The notes: generated from the letters alone by a model not told the origin. DNA of 16,785 nucleotides from Methanoculleus sp. UBA208 (GCF_002498065.1 NZ_DAFZ01000009.1:599-17383), one strand, 5' to 3'; positions 6,986 through 14,052 are shown, counted from the first letter of the stretch. Translations and numbers: made by a program.

Positions 6986-7978
6986 TCACGGCGGCGGGCG
7001 GCGGCCTGCCGGCAGGATGGCGGTAACGGAGGCAAGCACGGGGCCGACCACGAGCCCCGCCCAGGCGACGAGGCCCAGAGCCCCGAGCGCCGCCATGGCG
7101 ATGCGCTCCCCGGCTCCGATCCTCGCTCGCAGGGCGACCCGAATCGCCGCGATCCCGAGGAGAACGGGGACGACAGCGAAGACAAGGGCCAGGAGGAGAG
7201 CGGCCCTGACGTCCGTTCCCGCGGCCGCGATGGCCATCTGCATCAGGGTCATGGCACCGCTCCCGATGTAGAGGAGGCCGGCAACTGCTCCGGAGAGGGC
7301 GAAGAGGGAGAGAGAGCGCCGCCGCCGGAGCAGCAGGCCGGCGCCTATCGCGAGGACGGCGATCATCGGTGCGAAGATCAGGAGGAGGGGCTGTCCCTCG
7401 TGGCGGTGGATGGCGACGACGTCGATCGGGACCCGGATCCACTCTCCCACGGTGTAGGACTCGACGTAGCCGAGCGCGAGAGCATAGTTTCCGCCCTCTC
7501 CCGGGGTGTAGACCGCAAGGGTATAGTCGCCGGTTTCGGGTGCCGTCGTATCGATCCGGGCGAGTCTGTAGAGTTTCGACGGCGTGAACGGCTCGTACTC
7601 CGGCTGTTCGGGGAGGGTCCCCGGCACCGCTGTCGCGCCGGTGCCCTCCGGGACAGCGACATAGGACGGGACGGTTCCCGAGTCCTCGATGCCCGGCCCC
7701 GCGAGCACCATCCCGGGCACGAACCCTCCCGCATGCGGGACCTGGAGCGTCGCGTATATCCGCTCTCCTTCCTCCATCCGGAACCGGTAGTACCGGGCGG
7801 CGGGGCCGTCGGGCAGCGTATCATAGACCACCCACGACTTCGCAGGGTCCTCGACGACGAACGCCGAGTCCGGTGAGGAGCCGTCCCGGGCAAAGAGGGG
7901 GACGTGAGCGAGGGCGGGCGTCACGGCGAGAAGCACGGCAAGAAGGACGGCGGCCGCCGTGCGGCGTCGGGGAGCCAT
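6986..7978 (-). CDS. Secreted/membrane protein: signal peptide, extracellular domain, four C-terminal helices
   Basis: A 330-aa protein of a family I know only as hypothetical in methanogens. A signal peptide (RRR then AAAVLLAVLLAVTPALA) probably ends after A24, so the mature protein would begin HVPLFARDG. Residues 25-205 look like a beta-rich extracytoplasmic domain (RYYRFRMEEGERIYATLQV, DYTLAVYTPGEGGNYALALG). Four hydrophobic segments follow, at about 213-235, 239-268, 273-298 and 305-328, with the cytoplasmic-type RRRR after the first. His residues in HVPLF, VPHAGG and IHRHEG could bind a metal, which is speculative. A CATTATG element on this strand, about 25 nt upstream (7999-8008), suggests a leaderless transcript. 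The function is unknown. Confidence 0.8.
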   Translation of the reverse strand: MAPRRRTAAAVLLAVLLAVTPALAHVPLFARDGSSPDSAFVVEDPAKSWVVYDTLPDGPAARYYRFRMEEGERIYATLQVPHAGGFVPGMVLAGPGIEDSGTVPSYVAVPEGTGATAVPGTLPEQPEYEPFTPSKLYRLARIDTTAPETGDYTLAVYTPGEGGNYALALGYVESYTVGEWIRVPIDVVAIHRHEGQPLLLIFAPMIAVLAIGAGLLLRRRRSLSLFALSGAVAGLLYIGSGAMTLMQMAIAAAGTDVRAALLLALVFAVVPVLLGIAAIRVALRARIGAGERIAMAALGALGLVAWAGLVVGPVLASVTAILPAGRRPPP

Positions 7979-8030
7979 AGCCGTCCCATGTCTTTGCGGT
8001 TCATAATGGTTCCGCGCCCGGCAAAATGGG

Positions 8031-8507
8031 TTAGAGGTTTTTCAGGGCAACGATATCGGTCACACCGGTAAGTTTCCAGATATTCGAGCGCTCTTCGGAG
8101 GCGATCGCCTCGAGCGGCTCTTCGGGCTTGTGGCCAAGTGCGGCAAGGATATTCTGTGAGAGGTTATGCGCCCTGATCATGCTCACAAACTTCTCCCGGA
8201 TGATCTTCTTCTCGATAGCATCCTCGAGCTGCACCAGGTACCCCTGCATGGTCACGAAGGTGTAGCAGGAGAGGTCGCCTGAATACTTCTCGATCTCAAC
8301 GGAAACGTAGGGGTGCTGCCGGAAGAGGTCGTTCTTCCTGCCGTATTTGGTCGCCAGGAAGTAGAGAAACTTTCCGTCGAAGACGTACAGGAACGGGGCG
8401 ATATACGGGTATTTCCCTCCCTGGAATGCAATACGGCTGACAAACCCCTCCGCTATGAGTTTATCGTACTCTTCTTTATCCATACTCGGGATCTTCACGA
8501 TCTCCAT
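8031..8507 (-). CDS. Pyridoxamine 5'-phosphate oxidase-like FMN-binding protein
   Basis: A split-barrel flavoprotein of 158 aa, probably cytoplasmic and binding FMN or F420. The pattern is typical of the family: LIAEGFVSRIAFQGGKYPYI, a central FLYVFDGKFLYFLATKYGRK (about residues 39-58), DLFRQHPYVSVEIEK and FVTMQGYLVQL. The C-terminal half is helical and ends in an IWKLTGVTDIVALKNL strand. ATG 8507 is supported by a strong AGGAGG 7 nt upstream and by a TATA-like ACTTATATGAA at 8541-8551. This is one of the few genes here with both a leader and a Shine-Dalgarno. The substrate is not evident. Related proteins include PNPOx-like reductases and heme or drug-resistance flavoproteins. Confidence 0.85.
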   Translation of the reverse strand: MEIVKIPSMDKEEYDKLIAEGFVSRIAFQGGKYPYIAPFLYVFDGKFLYFLATKYGRKNDLFRQHPYVSVEIEKYSGDLSCYTFVTMQGYLVQLEDAIEKKIIREKFVSMIRAHNLSQNILAALGHKPEEPLEAIASEERSNIWKLTGVTDIVALKNL

Positions 8508-8540
8508 CGGGCATCCTCCTATGCCGGTAACCCGTAAGAG

Positions 8541-8551
8541 TTCATATAAGT
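8541..8551 (-). promoter_or_regulatory. Candidate TATA element of the PPOX-like gene
   Basis: On the minus strand it reads AACTTATATGAA, about 39 nt before the start codon. Transcription would begin near 8520, just ahead of the AGGAGG at 8515-8520. Confidence 0.45.
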
Positions 8552-8835
8552 TTCCACGCGAAGGCGTAACTTCTCCTGATAAAGAGCTAATGCCCGGCGA
8601 TTACGGGCCTGATACCCGTTATCTCTGTTTTAACGGCAGAAAATCGAGGGAGGAGGGGGGCGCCCGCAGGCCCTGCCGTTTCAGGAGGGGTTTTGGAGGA
8701 CTTTTGCCGGCGGTTTCTGGTTCCGGCCTCCAGGGAGGGTATTCGTGCCGGCCGGATGTGCCGACCTATGGATGGCGGATATCCGCCGGTGCGGGAAACG
8801 GTTTCGTCGGAGAGGCCTTTTTTTCAAACAGACAA

Positions 8836-8853
8836 TATAATAATATTTATATT
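8836..8853 (+). promoter_or_regulatory. AT-rich promoter of the secreted repeat protein
   Basis: TATAATAATATTTATATT is the most AT-rich stretch in the window. A TATA element in TTTATATT (8846-8853) would put the transcript start at about 8871-8877, on one of the two ATG codons, so the mRNA is probably leaderless. Confidence 0.55.
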
Positions 8854-8870
8854 CATCAATTGAAAGAAAA

Positions 8871-10292
8871 ATGCGCATGAGCAAACACCGTGAAACTGCT
8901 CTAATTCTCTTGGGAATTGCCGTCTGCGCGGGATTCCTCCTCACCGCACCGGCCGTTGCCGGCTCCGGCCAGGGGCTCATGGCACTGGAGTCGGGAGAAC
9001 TGTTGTCGTTCTCACTCGACGAGCTTTCGGCGGCGGAGAACGAATCTGAGCCATCCGGCGTTTCGATACCCCCGGACGAGGTGAATGCTTCCGAAGCATT
9101 CCCGGTACTTCCGAATGAGAGTGTTACCCCGAATACAGCCCCGCTACCCCCGGAAGCAGAGAACGCTTCCGATGTATTCCCGGTACTTCCGGATGAAGGG
9201 AACACCTCCGATGCGGTCCCGGTATTCCCGGACGAGGAGAATGCCTCCGGTGAAGTCCCCGTCCCGACCGGGCCCGGTGTCCCCGATTCAAAGCAGGTGG
9301 TGCCTGGCGGTCCGATCCCTGCGGTCGATGCACCTCAGTACGGAACCGACGGCTACGACGACGAACGGCTGATAGGGCTGATCAGCACCGCCAGCATTCG
9401 CCTGATGAAACTCTCGATGGAGCATGCCTATGCCCTCTACCAGCAGGATGCGGATGCCGCCGCCGTAGCGGCGGACGAGCTGCACGCGTTCTCTGTCAGG
9501 CTCCTCCGCGAGGTGCAGCCGCTCCAGGTCTCTCCGGAACGCCAGCCCGTCAAGGACGAGTTCGTCAGGTCGCTCGAGGCCTACTCTGCGGCAAGCGAGA
9601 CGCTTCTCCACCCGACAGATGCCGATGGAGATGCCGTTCCGGCGGCCTTCAGGGATCTGGCCACGGCATCCGAAGGGCTCGAAACGGTTAACCGGCAGGC
9701 TGGCGAGGCGCAGCCGGCCCCCGGCACCCGCATGTCCGCGATAAGCGCCGGGACACCTGCCGCCTCGGCCGCCACAGGGCCGGTCCTGGTCGCACCGCCG
9801 GAGAAGGTGCTCCCTCTCCTGGACCGCTACACCTACGACGACCCGTCAGGCGAGAACATGGTCTCTCTGCTCGCGGAGTCCACCCGGACCGCAACGGAGT
9901 ACCAGGAGGTCCCCGTCAATGCGTCGACGCCGAAAGTCGAGGCGGGTGAAGGGCGCATGTTCCTCCTCGTTGCCGTCAAGTCGACCAACCTCGGGCACAG
10001 GGGAGACTCCGATCTCTACACCATCGAGACTCCCGGGCGGGACGCGTTCGTTCTCGAATGCCAGGGAACGACGTTTGCGCCCATGGAGGTCCCGCCCTTC
10101 ACCACGCTCGGGGAGTCGTTTGATCGAAAGACGCTCGAGCGGTACGAGTCGCTGAAAGGCTACCTTTACTTCGACGTCCCTGCGACTCTCGATGTCTCCG
10201 GGGCGACTCTCAGGGCGGATCTCGGGGATGCCGGGATGCCCGCCTGGGAACTCGGAAAGAAACTCGGCGAAGAGTCGGGGGATGCGGTATAA
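8871..10292 (+). CDS. Secreted protein with Asn-Pro-rich tandem repeats and a DUF4352-like C-terminal domain
   Basis: An exported protein of 473 aa with no recognised enzyme domain. The signal peptide (TALILLGIAVCAGFLLTAPAVA) is followed by an acidic linker. Five 13-residue repeats of the type P(D/E)E.NAS..FPVL run over residues 68-132, and each carries at least one N-x-S/T sequon. A helical region (about 160-270) and an Ala-rich linker follow. The C-terminal part has EGRMFLLVAVKSTNLGH, RDAFVLECQG and LKGYLYFDVP, which resembles the Ig-like DUF4352 fold. No C-terminal anchor is visible. Two in-frame ATGs, 8871 and 8877, are equally plausible. Surface exposure and glycosylation are inferred. 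Convergent with the phosphoesterase gene, with a T7 terminator between them. Confidence 0.85.
   Translation: MRMSKHRETALILLGIAVCAGFLLTAPAVAGSGQGLMALESGELLSFSLDELSAAENESEPSGVSIPPDEVNASEAFPVLPNESVTPNTAPLPPEAENASDVFPVLPDEGNTSDAVPVFPDEENASGEVPVPTGPGVPDSKQVVPGGPIPAVDAPQYGTDGYDDERLIGLISTASIRLMKLSMEHAYALYQQDADAAAVAADELHAFSVRLLREVQPLQVSPERQPVKDEFVRSLEAYSAASETLLHPTDADGDAVPAAFRDLATASEGLETVNRQAGEAQPAPGTRMSAISAGTPAASAATGPVLVAPPEKVLPLLDRYTYDDPSGENMVSLLAESTRTATEYQEVPVNASTPKVEAGEGRMFLLVAVKSTNLGHRGDSDLYTIETPGRDAFVLECQGTTFAPMEVPPFTTLGESFDRKTLERYESLKGYLYFDVPATLDVSGATLRADLGDAGMPAWELGKKLGEESGDAV
9072..9266 (+). repeat. Five tandem 39-bp coding repeats
   Basis: Units at 9072, 9111, 9150, 9189 and 9228 each encode 13 residues: PDEVNASEAFPVL, PNESVTPNTAPLP, PEAENASDVFPVL, PDEGNTSDAVPVF, PDEENASGEVPVP. 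Unit 2 is the most diverged. Sequon placement (NAS, NES, NAS, NTS, NAS) is kept better than the rest, which points to a spaced N-glycosylated stalk. Confidence 0.85.
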
Positions 10293-10305
10293 CCCGCACC
10301 GTCCC

Positions 10306-10312
10306 TTTTTTT
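10306..10312 (+). terminator. T7 tract between convergent genes
   Basis: GTCCCTTTTTTTATCTC begins 9 nt after the stop codon of the secreted protein. The oligo-T run suits archaeal termination of the plus-strand transcript. Confidence 0.5.
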
Positions 10313-10322
10313 ATCTCTTCGA

Positions 10323-10820
10323 TCAGAGCGAGAGCAGTTCCACGTCCCGGGTCACCGTATCCAGCACGGCGATGGTCGGCCGGCCGGTCAGGTAACCGCA
10401 GGCTTCCCCGGGATTGACGACCAGCGTCGACCCGATTTTCCGGACCCCTGCCTTGTGGGTATGGCCGTGAACCACAATATCGAAGGCCTTTCGCCCTATG
10501 AGCGCCTGCAGGAGTTCACGGTCGTCACCGTGCAGCAGTCCGATCGTCATGCCGCCCGCCGTGACGGCGGCAAAGCCTCCCCGCAGGCTGAGCCGGTCGT
10601 GTTCGGCAAACCGTGCCGAAAGGAGACTGTGGTCGCCGTCGTTGTTCCCGAGAACACCGATCATGGGTGATTGGAGATTCGCAAGCCGGGGGATGACGAA
10701 CGGCGAGACATAATCCCCGGCATGGAGTACCAGGTCCACCCGTTCCCTGTTCAGCTGCTCTACGGCCGTATCCACCATTCCAAGGTTGTCGTGTGTGTCC
10801 GAGAAGATCCCGATGCGCAT
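10323..10820 (-). CDS. Metallophosphoesterase of the MJ0936/YfcE family
   Basis: Cytoplasmic phosphodiesterase-type enzyme with a two-metal site. All motifs are present: GIFSDTHDN at the N-terminus, LVLHAGDYV, GVLGNNDGDH, LLHGDD and HGHTHKAG, which supply the metal-ligand Asp, His and Asn residues. Length is 165 aa from ATG 10820, normal for the family. The frame is open to GTG 10844, but ATG 10820 is preferred: it gives the canonical MRIGIFSDTHDN start and lies about 26-30 nt after an ATATATAT element, implying a leaderless mRNA. The natural substrate of this family is poorly defined; MJ0936 hydrolyses model phosphodiesters. Confidence 0.9.
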   Translation of the reverse strand: MRIGIFSDTHDNLGMVDTAVEQLNRERVDLVLHAGDYVSPFVIPRLANLQSPMIGVLGNNDGDHSLLSARFAEHDRLSLRGGFAAVTAGGMTIGLLHGDDRELLQALIGRKAFDIVVHGHTHKAGVRKIGSTLVVNPGEACGYLTGRPTIAVLDTVTRDVELLSL

Positions 10821-10845
10821 GTATGCATTCCTGACCGCCGTCACG

Positions 10846-10853
10846 ATATATAT
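10846..10853 (-). promoter_or_regulatory. Candidate TATA element of the phosphoesterase gene
   Basis: ATATATAT reads the same on both strands. Its centre is about 29 nt before ATG 10820, in the position for a leaderless transcript. Confidence 0.5.
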
Positions 10854-11000
10854 GGCTGTTCATCGTCCCGGCGATCCGGGAAAACAGCAGGGAACTCCGG
10901 GAGGCACATTCCTCTCCATGTCAACCGGCACGCGCCTTTACCCACACCGCCCCGGAAATCCTGAATTTTCCACCATACTCCCACTTTTTAAACAGGAAAA

Positions 11001-11008
11001 TCTTTATC
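11001..11008 (+). promoter_or_regulatory. Candidate TATA element of the 56-residue protein
   Basis: TCTTTATC, preceded by an A-rich stretch, would start transcription near 11030. That leaves a leader of about 95 nt before ATG 11125, unusually long for this window. Confidence 0.4.
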
Positions 11009-11037
11009 TGGCTGATATCTGATACAGGAATAGGAGC

Positions 11038-11096
11038 GTGCTCCCGGGGATGCACCGGGTCCGATGCCCTGCCCGGGCCGGGCGCACCGGGAGCGC
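11038..11096 (+). other. Strongly structured leader RNA candidate
   Basis: A 10-bp outer stem pairs 11038-11047 with 11087-11096 (one G-U pair). The GC-rich interior can form GCCC/GGGC (11066-11069 with 11080-11083) or alternatives through the self-complementary GCCCGGGC (11071-11078). It begins just after the predicted transcription start and ends 17 nt before the Shine-Dalgarno of the next gene. No known riboswitch class is recognised. Confidence 0.4.
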
Positions 11097-11124
11097 TGAA
11101 ACAATGGATTCGTGGAGGTACAGC

Positions 11125-11295
11125 ATGTGGGCATACGTCAAACGGTCTGACGGCAGAACAGAGGAGCGGGAGTTTCCTGCCGGGGTTTCAATCGAGATCG
11201 GCGACATCCTCGAAGACGGCTCGATCGTCGTCGATGTTCCGTACCCTGACGACATCGACGACGATGCGGAAGCCCCGGTACTCTACGACGACTGA
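11125..11295 (+). CDS. Small acidic protein of unknown function (56 aa)
   Basis: I do not recognise this protein. It starts MWAYVKRSDGRTEEREF, goes on with a beta-type stretch SIEIGDILEDGSIVVDV and ends with a strongly acidic tail (PYPDDIDDDAEAPVLYDD). ATG 11125 has GGAGGT 5 nt upstream (11114-11119), the best Shine-Dalgarno in the plus-strand genes. Earlier in-frame starts (11104, 11038) lie inside the structured leader and encode an Arg-rich stretch unlike the rest. It is a monocistronic gene between divergent and convergent neighbours. Confidence 0.7.
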   Translation: MWAYVKRSDGRTEEREFPAGVSIEIGDILEDGSIVVDVPYPDDIDDDAEAPVLYDD

Positions 11296-11310
11296 ACGTC
11301 GCACGGTTGA

Positions 11311-11343
11311 GAGCGGCGGGCGGCAGAAGAGCGTGCCGCGCTC
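11311..11343. terminator. Bidirectional hairpin between convergent genes
   Basis: GCGGCA (11320-11325) pairs with TGCCGC (11334-11339), and GAGC (11311-11314) with GCTC (11340-11343). It fills most of the 51-nt gap between the stop codons of the 56-aa protein and the USP-GNAT gene. Confidence 0.45.
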
Positions 11344-11346
11344 GTC

Positions 11347-12579
11347 TTATCGCTGGAACCAGCCTGCGGCACGCCGCATCGGCTGGACGTTCGCCCCTTC
11401 CATCTCGCCGAGAGCAAACGCGAACCTCGCCCGGATGGTCGGCGGAAGGTCGCTCTCCGGTATCGATATGAACCCGTACTCCCCATAAAAATCGACGAGG
11501 TTCCGGACCGAGTGCATGTACAGGGTGTCGTGCTGGCACGCCTCGACGAGTGCGTCCATCGCCCTCCGGGCATACCCCCGGCCCCGGAACCGGGCCGGGG
11601 TGAAGACGCCGTCGACCTCGTAGCCGTCCGGATGCCGGCGGCATCGGGCGACGGAGACGAGGGTGCCGTCCGCAAAGACTCCGAATATCCGGTCAGTCTC
11701 CGGGTCCGCCTTCAACTCGTGATAGTCGAGCCAGATCTCCTCGGCGAGCCCGAACTCCTCGCTTCGCAGTTCCCTGGCCTCGATCTGCAGGTTGATCGGG
11801 ACCGCCAGCACCAGCATCGGCTGTTTTACGCACCCTGCGACGGCACTCGTGACGCTCCCGAGCGGGGCGCTTCCCGGGGCGTCGCGCTTCCCGATGCGCG
11901 GGATGACGACCGTGGAGGCGTCGATCTCGTCTGCTACGGCACAAATGGTGCGCGCCGGGTCCCCGGCCCTTACCAGGACCCCAATCTCCCGCCCTGTGGA
12001 CGCGAGGCCGTTACGGAGAGCGGCGAGCCGGTCGCCGGTCTCCTGCTCCGCCTCTGCGCGTCCGGGTTCGACGACGTGCAGGAGCACCGCCGTCCCGGTC
12101 CCGGCAGGATCTTCCAGGGTTGCACGGACTTCAGGAGCCAGGGCCGCGAGATCGGTCGGCACCAGAACCCGTGCAAAGAGCGGCTGCCTGTCTTCTCCCG
12201 ACTGCGGGACGATCAGGACGTGTATCCGCGCATCCCGGAGCACAGTGGCCGCAACGTTCCCGGAGAAGAGGTTTCGGAGCAGGCCCTGATCCCTGACCCC
12301 CATCGCGATCAGGCTCACACCCATCCCGGGGGCGGCCCTGAGTATCCTCTCCGGGACAGGCGTCCCGTCGTCTTCCGCCAGCACCACCTCGACGGGGTAT
12401 CCCTGTCGCTGCACCAGCTCCTGCATCCGCCGGAGCACGTCATCGGCGGGCGAGGAACCGGCCGCTGTCCGGGCGTGGAAGAGGACGACCTCGCGGACGC
12501 CCGGAACCTCACCGACCCGCTCCGCCATGGCAGCGGAGGCCTCAGAGAGGTCTGTCGGGATGAGCACCTTTGTAAACAT
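11347..12579 (-). CDS. Fusion of two universal stress domains with a GNAT acetyltransferase
   Basis: A 410-aa soluble protein with three domains. USP domain 1 (1-125) starts KVLIPTDLSEAS. Its nucleotide loop is degenerate (GVRDQGLLRNLFSGN, 94-108) compared with the usual GxxG-x9-G(S/T). USP domain 2 (136-261) starts RVLVPTDL and has a ...PLGSVTSAV loop. A GNAT domain (about 265-395) has the acetyl-CoA signature RFRGRGYA (320-327) and FYGEYGF (344-350). The GNAT part probably moves an acetyl group to an amine, and the USP parts may sense nucleotide or stress state; the target is unknown. ATG 12579 has GAGGTG 5 nt upstream. That site overlaps the TGA of the kinase-like gene, so the two are translationally coupled. 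Confidence 0.85.
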   Translation of the reverse strand: MFTKVLIPTDLSEASAAMAERVGEVPGVREVVLFHARTAAGSSPADDVLRRMQELVQRQGYPVEVVLAEDDGTPVPERILRAAPGMGVSLIAMGVRDQGLLRNLFSGNVAATVLRDARIHVLIVPQSGEDRQPLFARVLVPTDLAALAPEVRATLEDPAGTGTAVLLHVVEPGRAEAEQETGDRLAALRNGLASTGREIGVLVRAGDPARTICAVADEIDASTVVIPRIGKRDAPGSAPLGSVTSAVAGCVKQPMLVLAVPINLQIEARELRSEEFGLAEEIWLDYHELKADPETDRIFGVFADGTLVSVARCRRHPDGYEVDGVFTPARFRGRGYARRAMDALVEACQHDTLYMHSVRNLVDFYGEYGFISIPESDLPPTIRARFAFALGEMEGANVQPMRRAAGWFQR

Positions 12580-12588
12580 GGCTTCACC

Positions 12589-13779
12589 TCATATTATCCG
12601 GTATCCGCCGGGGGGCACATGTATCACGAACCTTGCACCCCTGCCGGGCGTCCCGGTCTCGCGGATCGTCATGCCGGTGATGGAGAGGATCTCCCGGACG
12701 AGGAAGAGCCCGAGCCCCCCGTCGACGCCGACGCCGTATGCAAAGATCCTCTCTTTCTCTGTTTCGGGAACACCTTCACCGTCGTCTTCGACGCAGATCG
12801 AGAGCCCGTCGTCCCGGATCCGGTAGGTGATGACGACCTTTGAAGCTGTCTTTCCGTGGCGGGCGGTGTTTTCGATCAGGTTCGCAAAGACCCGGTCGAG
12901 CATCGGGTCGGCGAAGACCTCGAGCCGTTCCACCCAGGGCCGGACCGATATCCCGGGGAGCAGCAGGCCCGATGTCGTTTCCCGGATCACCCCCTGCAGC
13001 GGCTGCCAGTCCGGCGGCCGGAGGCCGAGGTCCTGGTAGTCCCGGGTGATTTCTGCGCGGCGCTGCACGAGCCGGGCATCTTCTTCCAGGCTCTCCAGGT
13101 GCCGGCGGACGGCGGGGTCGTCGAACCGTTGCATTCCTGCGGCGATCCGCTCGAGGAGGGCGGATACCGCTGCCGCGAGGTCGTTCCGGGTGAGTCGTCC
13201 CAGCATGTTCAGTTTGGCGTTTGTCCGGCGGAGCGCGTCCTCGGCGTTCTTCCGGCCGGTGATGTCGATGAGCGTGAGGACGATCCGCCCGTCGGGGAGC
13301 CGGCCACCCGACGCGAGCACCTGGACAGCGGCTCCGTCGGCGCGGCGGAGGGCCGTCTCATACTCGTAAACGGCGCCATTTCGGTCGATCTCCGCCTCGA
13401 ACGTCTCCCAGGCGCCGGGATCGTCGAGGAATACGGTGACGGGCTCTCCGATCAGGTCCTTCGTCGTGGAGCCGAGGAGAACGGCGCCCACGTAGTTTGC
13501 CTCCTCGATGCGCGGGCCGGCCTCGCCCGGTACAACGACGAACGTTCCCGCCTCCGAGTTATCGAAAACCCCCCGGTAGCGCTCTTCCTGCTCCCGCAGG
13601 CGGAGAGAGAGGAGCGATACGACGGCACCGATGGCGGCGAAGACCACCGCCCGCGAGAGAGCCGAAACGGCCAACCCGGCGTCTCCCACGGTGAAGGGCA
13701 GGGCCATCGCCAGGTAGCCGAGGGCGAGAGCGATCGAGAAGACGATGCCGCGGCGGGGGAACCAGTAGGCGGCAAGCAC
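12589..13779 (-). CDS. Membrane PAS sensor histidine-kinase-like protein with Asn at the phospho-acceptor site
   Basis: Sensor-type membrane protein. From GTG 13779 the order is: hydrophobic segments (about 11-31 and 38-58), a PAS domain (66-178, ending in the classic IDITGRKNAED), a dimerisation helix (188-245) and an HATPase domain (285-390). ATP-site motifs are intact: N-box NLIENTARHG (300-309), G1 EDDGEGVP (331-338) and G2 GGLGLFLVREI (354-364). In the dimerisation helix the usual TRHD reads TRND; N199 (AAC) replaces the phospho-acceptor His. Autophosphorylation is therefore doubtful. The frame remains open upstream to a stop at 13948 and encodes further membrane sequence (LLLAASVLVAFAANAAALLAG, then HLLYLPIVL), so GTG 13779 is probably not the true start. 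Its stop overlaps the Shine-Dalgarno of the USP-GNAT gene. Confidence 0.85.
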   Translation of the reverse strand: MLAAYWFPRRGIVFSIALALGYLAMALPFTVGDAGLAVSALSRAVVFAAIGAVVSLLSLRLREQEERYRGVFDNSEAGTFVVVPGEAGPRIEEANYVGAVLLGSTTKDLIGEPVTVFLDDPGAWETFEAEIDRNGAVYEYETALRRADGAAVQVLASGGRLPDGRIVLTLIDITGRKNAEDALRRTNAKLNMLGRLTRNDLAAAVSALLERIAAGMQRFDDPAVRRHLESLEEDARLVQRRAEITRDYQDLGLRPPDWQPLQGVIRETTSGLLLPGISVRPWVERLEVFADPMLDRVFANLIENTARHGKTASKVVITYRIRDDGLSICVEDDGEGVPETEKERIFAYGVGVDGGLGLFLVREILSITGMTIRETGTPGRGARFVIHVPPGGYRII

Positions 13780-14044
13780 GATCGGCAGGTACAGCAGGTG
13801 CGGGAGGACGCTGGTGATACCGGCAAGAAGCGCGGCGGCGTTCGCGGCGAAGGCGACGAGGACTGATGCCGCGAGCAGGAGGGGGCGGGTATCCCTCCGT
13901 GCAGGCCGGCGCCGCCCGGAGATCAGGCTGCTCGCCCCCGAATATGGTTATGAAACGCAGCCGGACCTCTGAATATCCAGACGGAGGACATTGCTCCACG
14001 GCATGCTCTCTGCATGATCTCCACAAGGCGCTTTGGCTTTTAGG

Positions 14045-14052
14045 CTTTAAAA
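14045..14052 (+). promoter_or_regulatory. Candidate TATA element of the NAD synthetase operon
   Basis: CTTTAAAA in TAGGCTTTAAAATGG. Transcription would begin near 14075 and give a leader of about 100 nt, containing a GC-rich potential hairpin before ATG 14176. Confidence 0.4.

Larger units (their letters stand above)
8508..8870. other. Divergent intergenic region with two hairpins and a T7 tract
   Basis: Besides the two outward promoters, this 363-nt stretch holds GCCCG-GCGATTA-CGGGC (8593-8609) and CCGTTA-9nt-TAACGG (8617-8637). A run of seven T (8818-8824) lies 47-53 nt before the ATG of the secreted protein. A plus-strand open frame crosses it but looks non-coding. A small RNA ending at the T tract is possible but unsupported. 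Confidence 0.35.

Noticed and set aside
8455..8880. Plus-strand open frame of 141 codons in the divergent intergenic region
   Set aside because: It overlaps the start and promoter of the PPOX-like gene, includes two hairpins and a T7 tract, and encodes no recognisable protein.
11512..13866. Plus-strand open frames of 443 and 336 codons
   Set aside because: They lie opposite the USP-GNAT and kinase-like genes, whose domains are unmistakable; no domain is visible in the plus-strand products.
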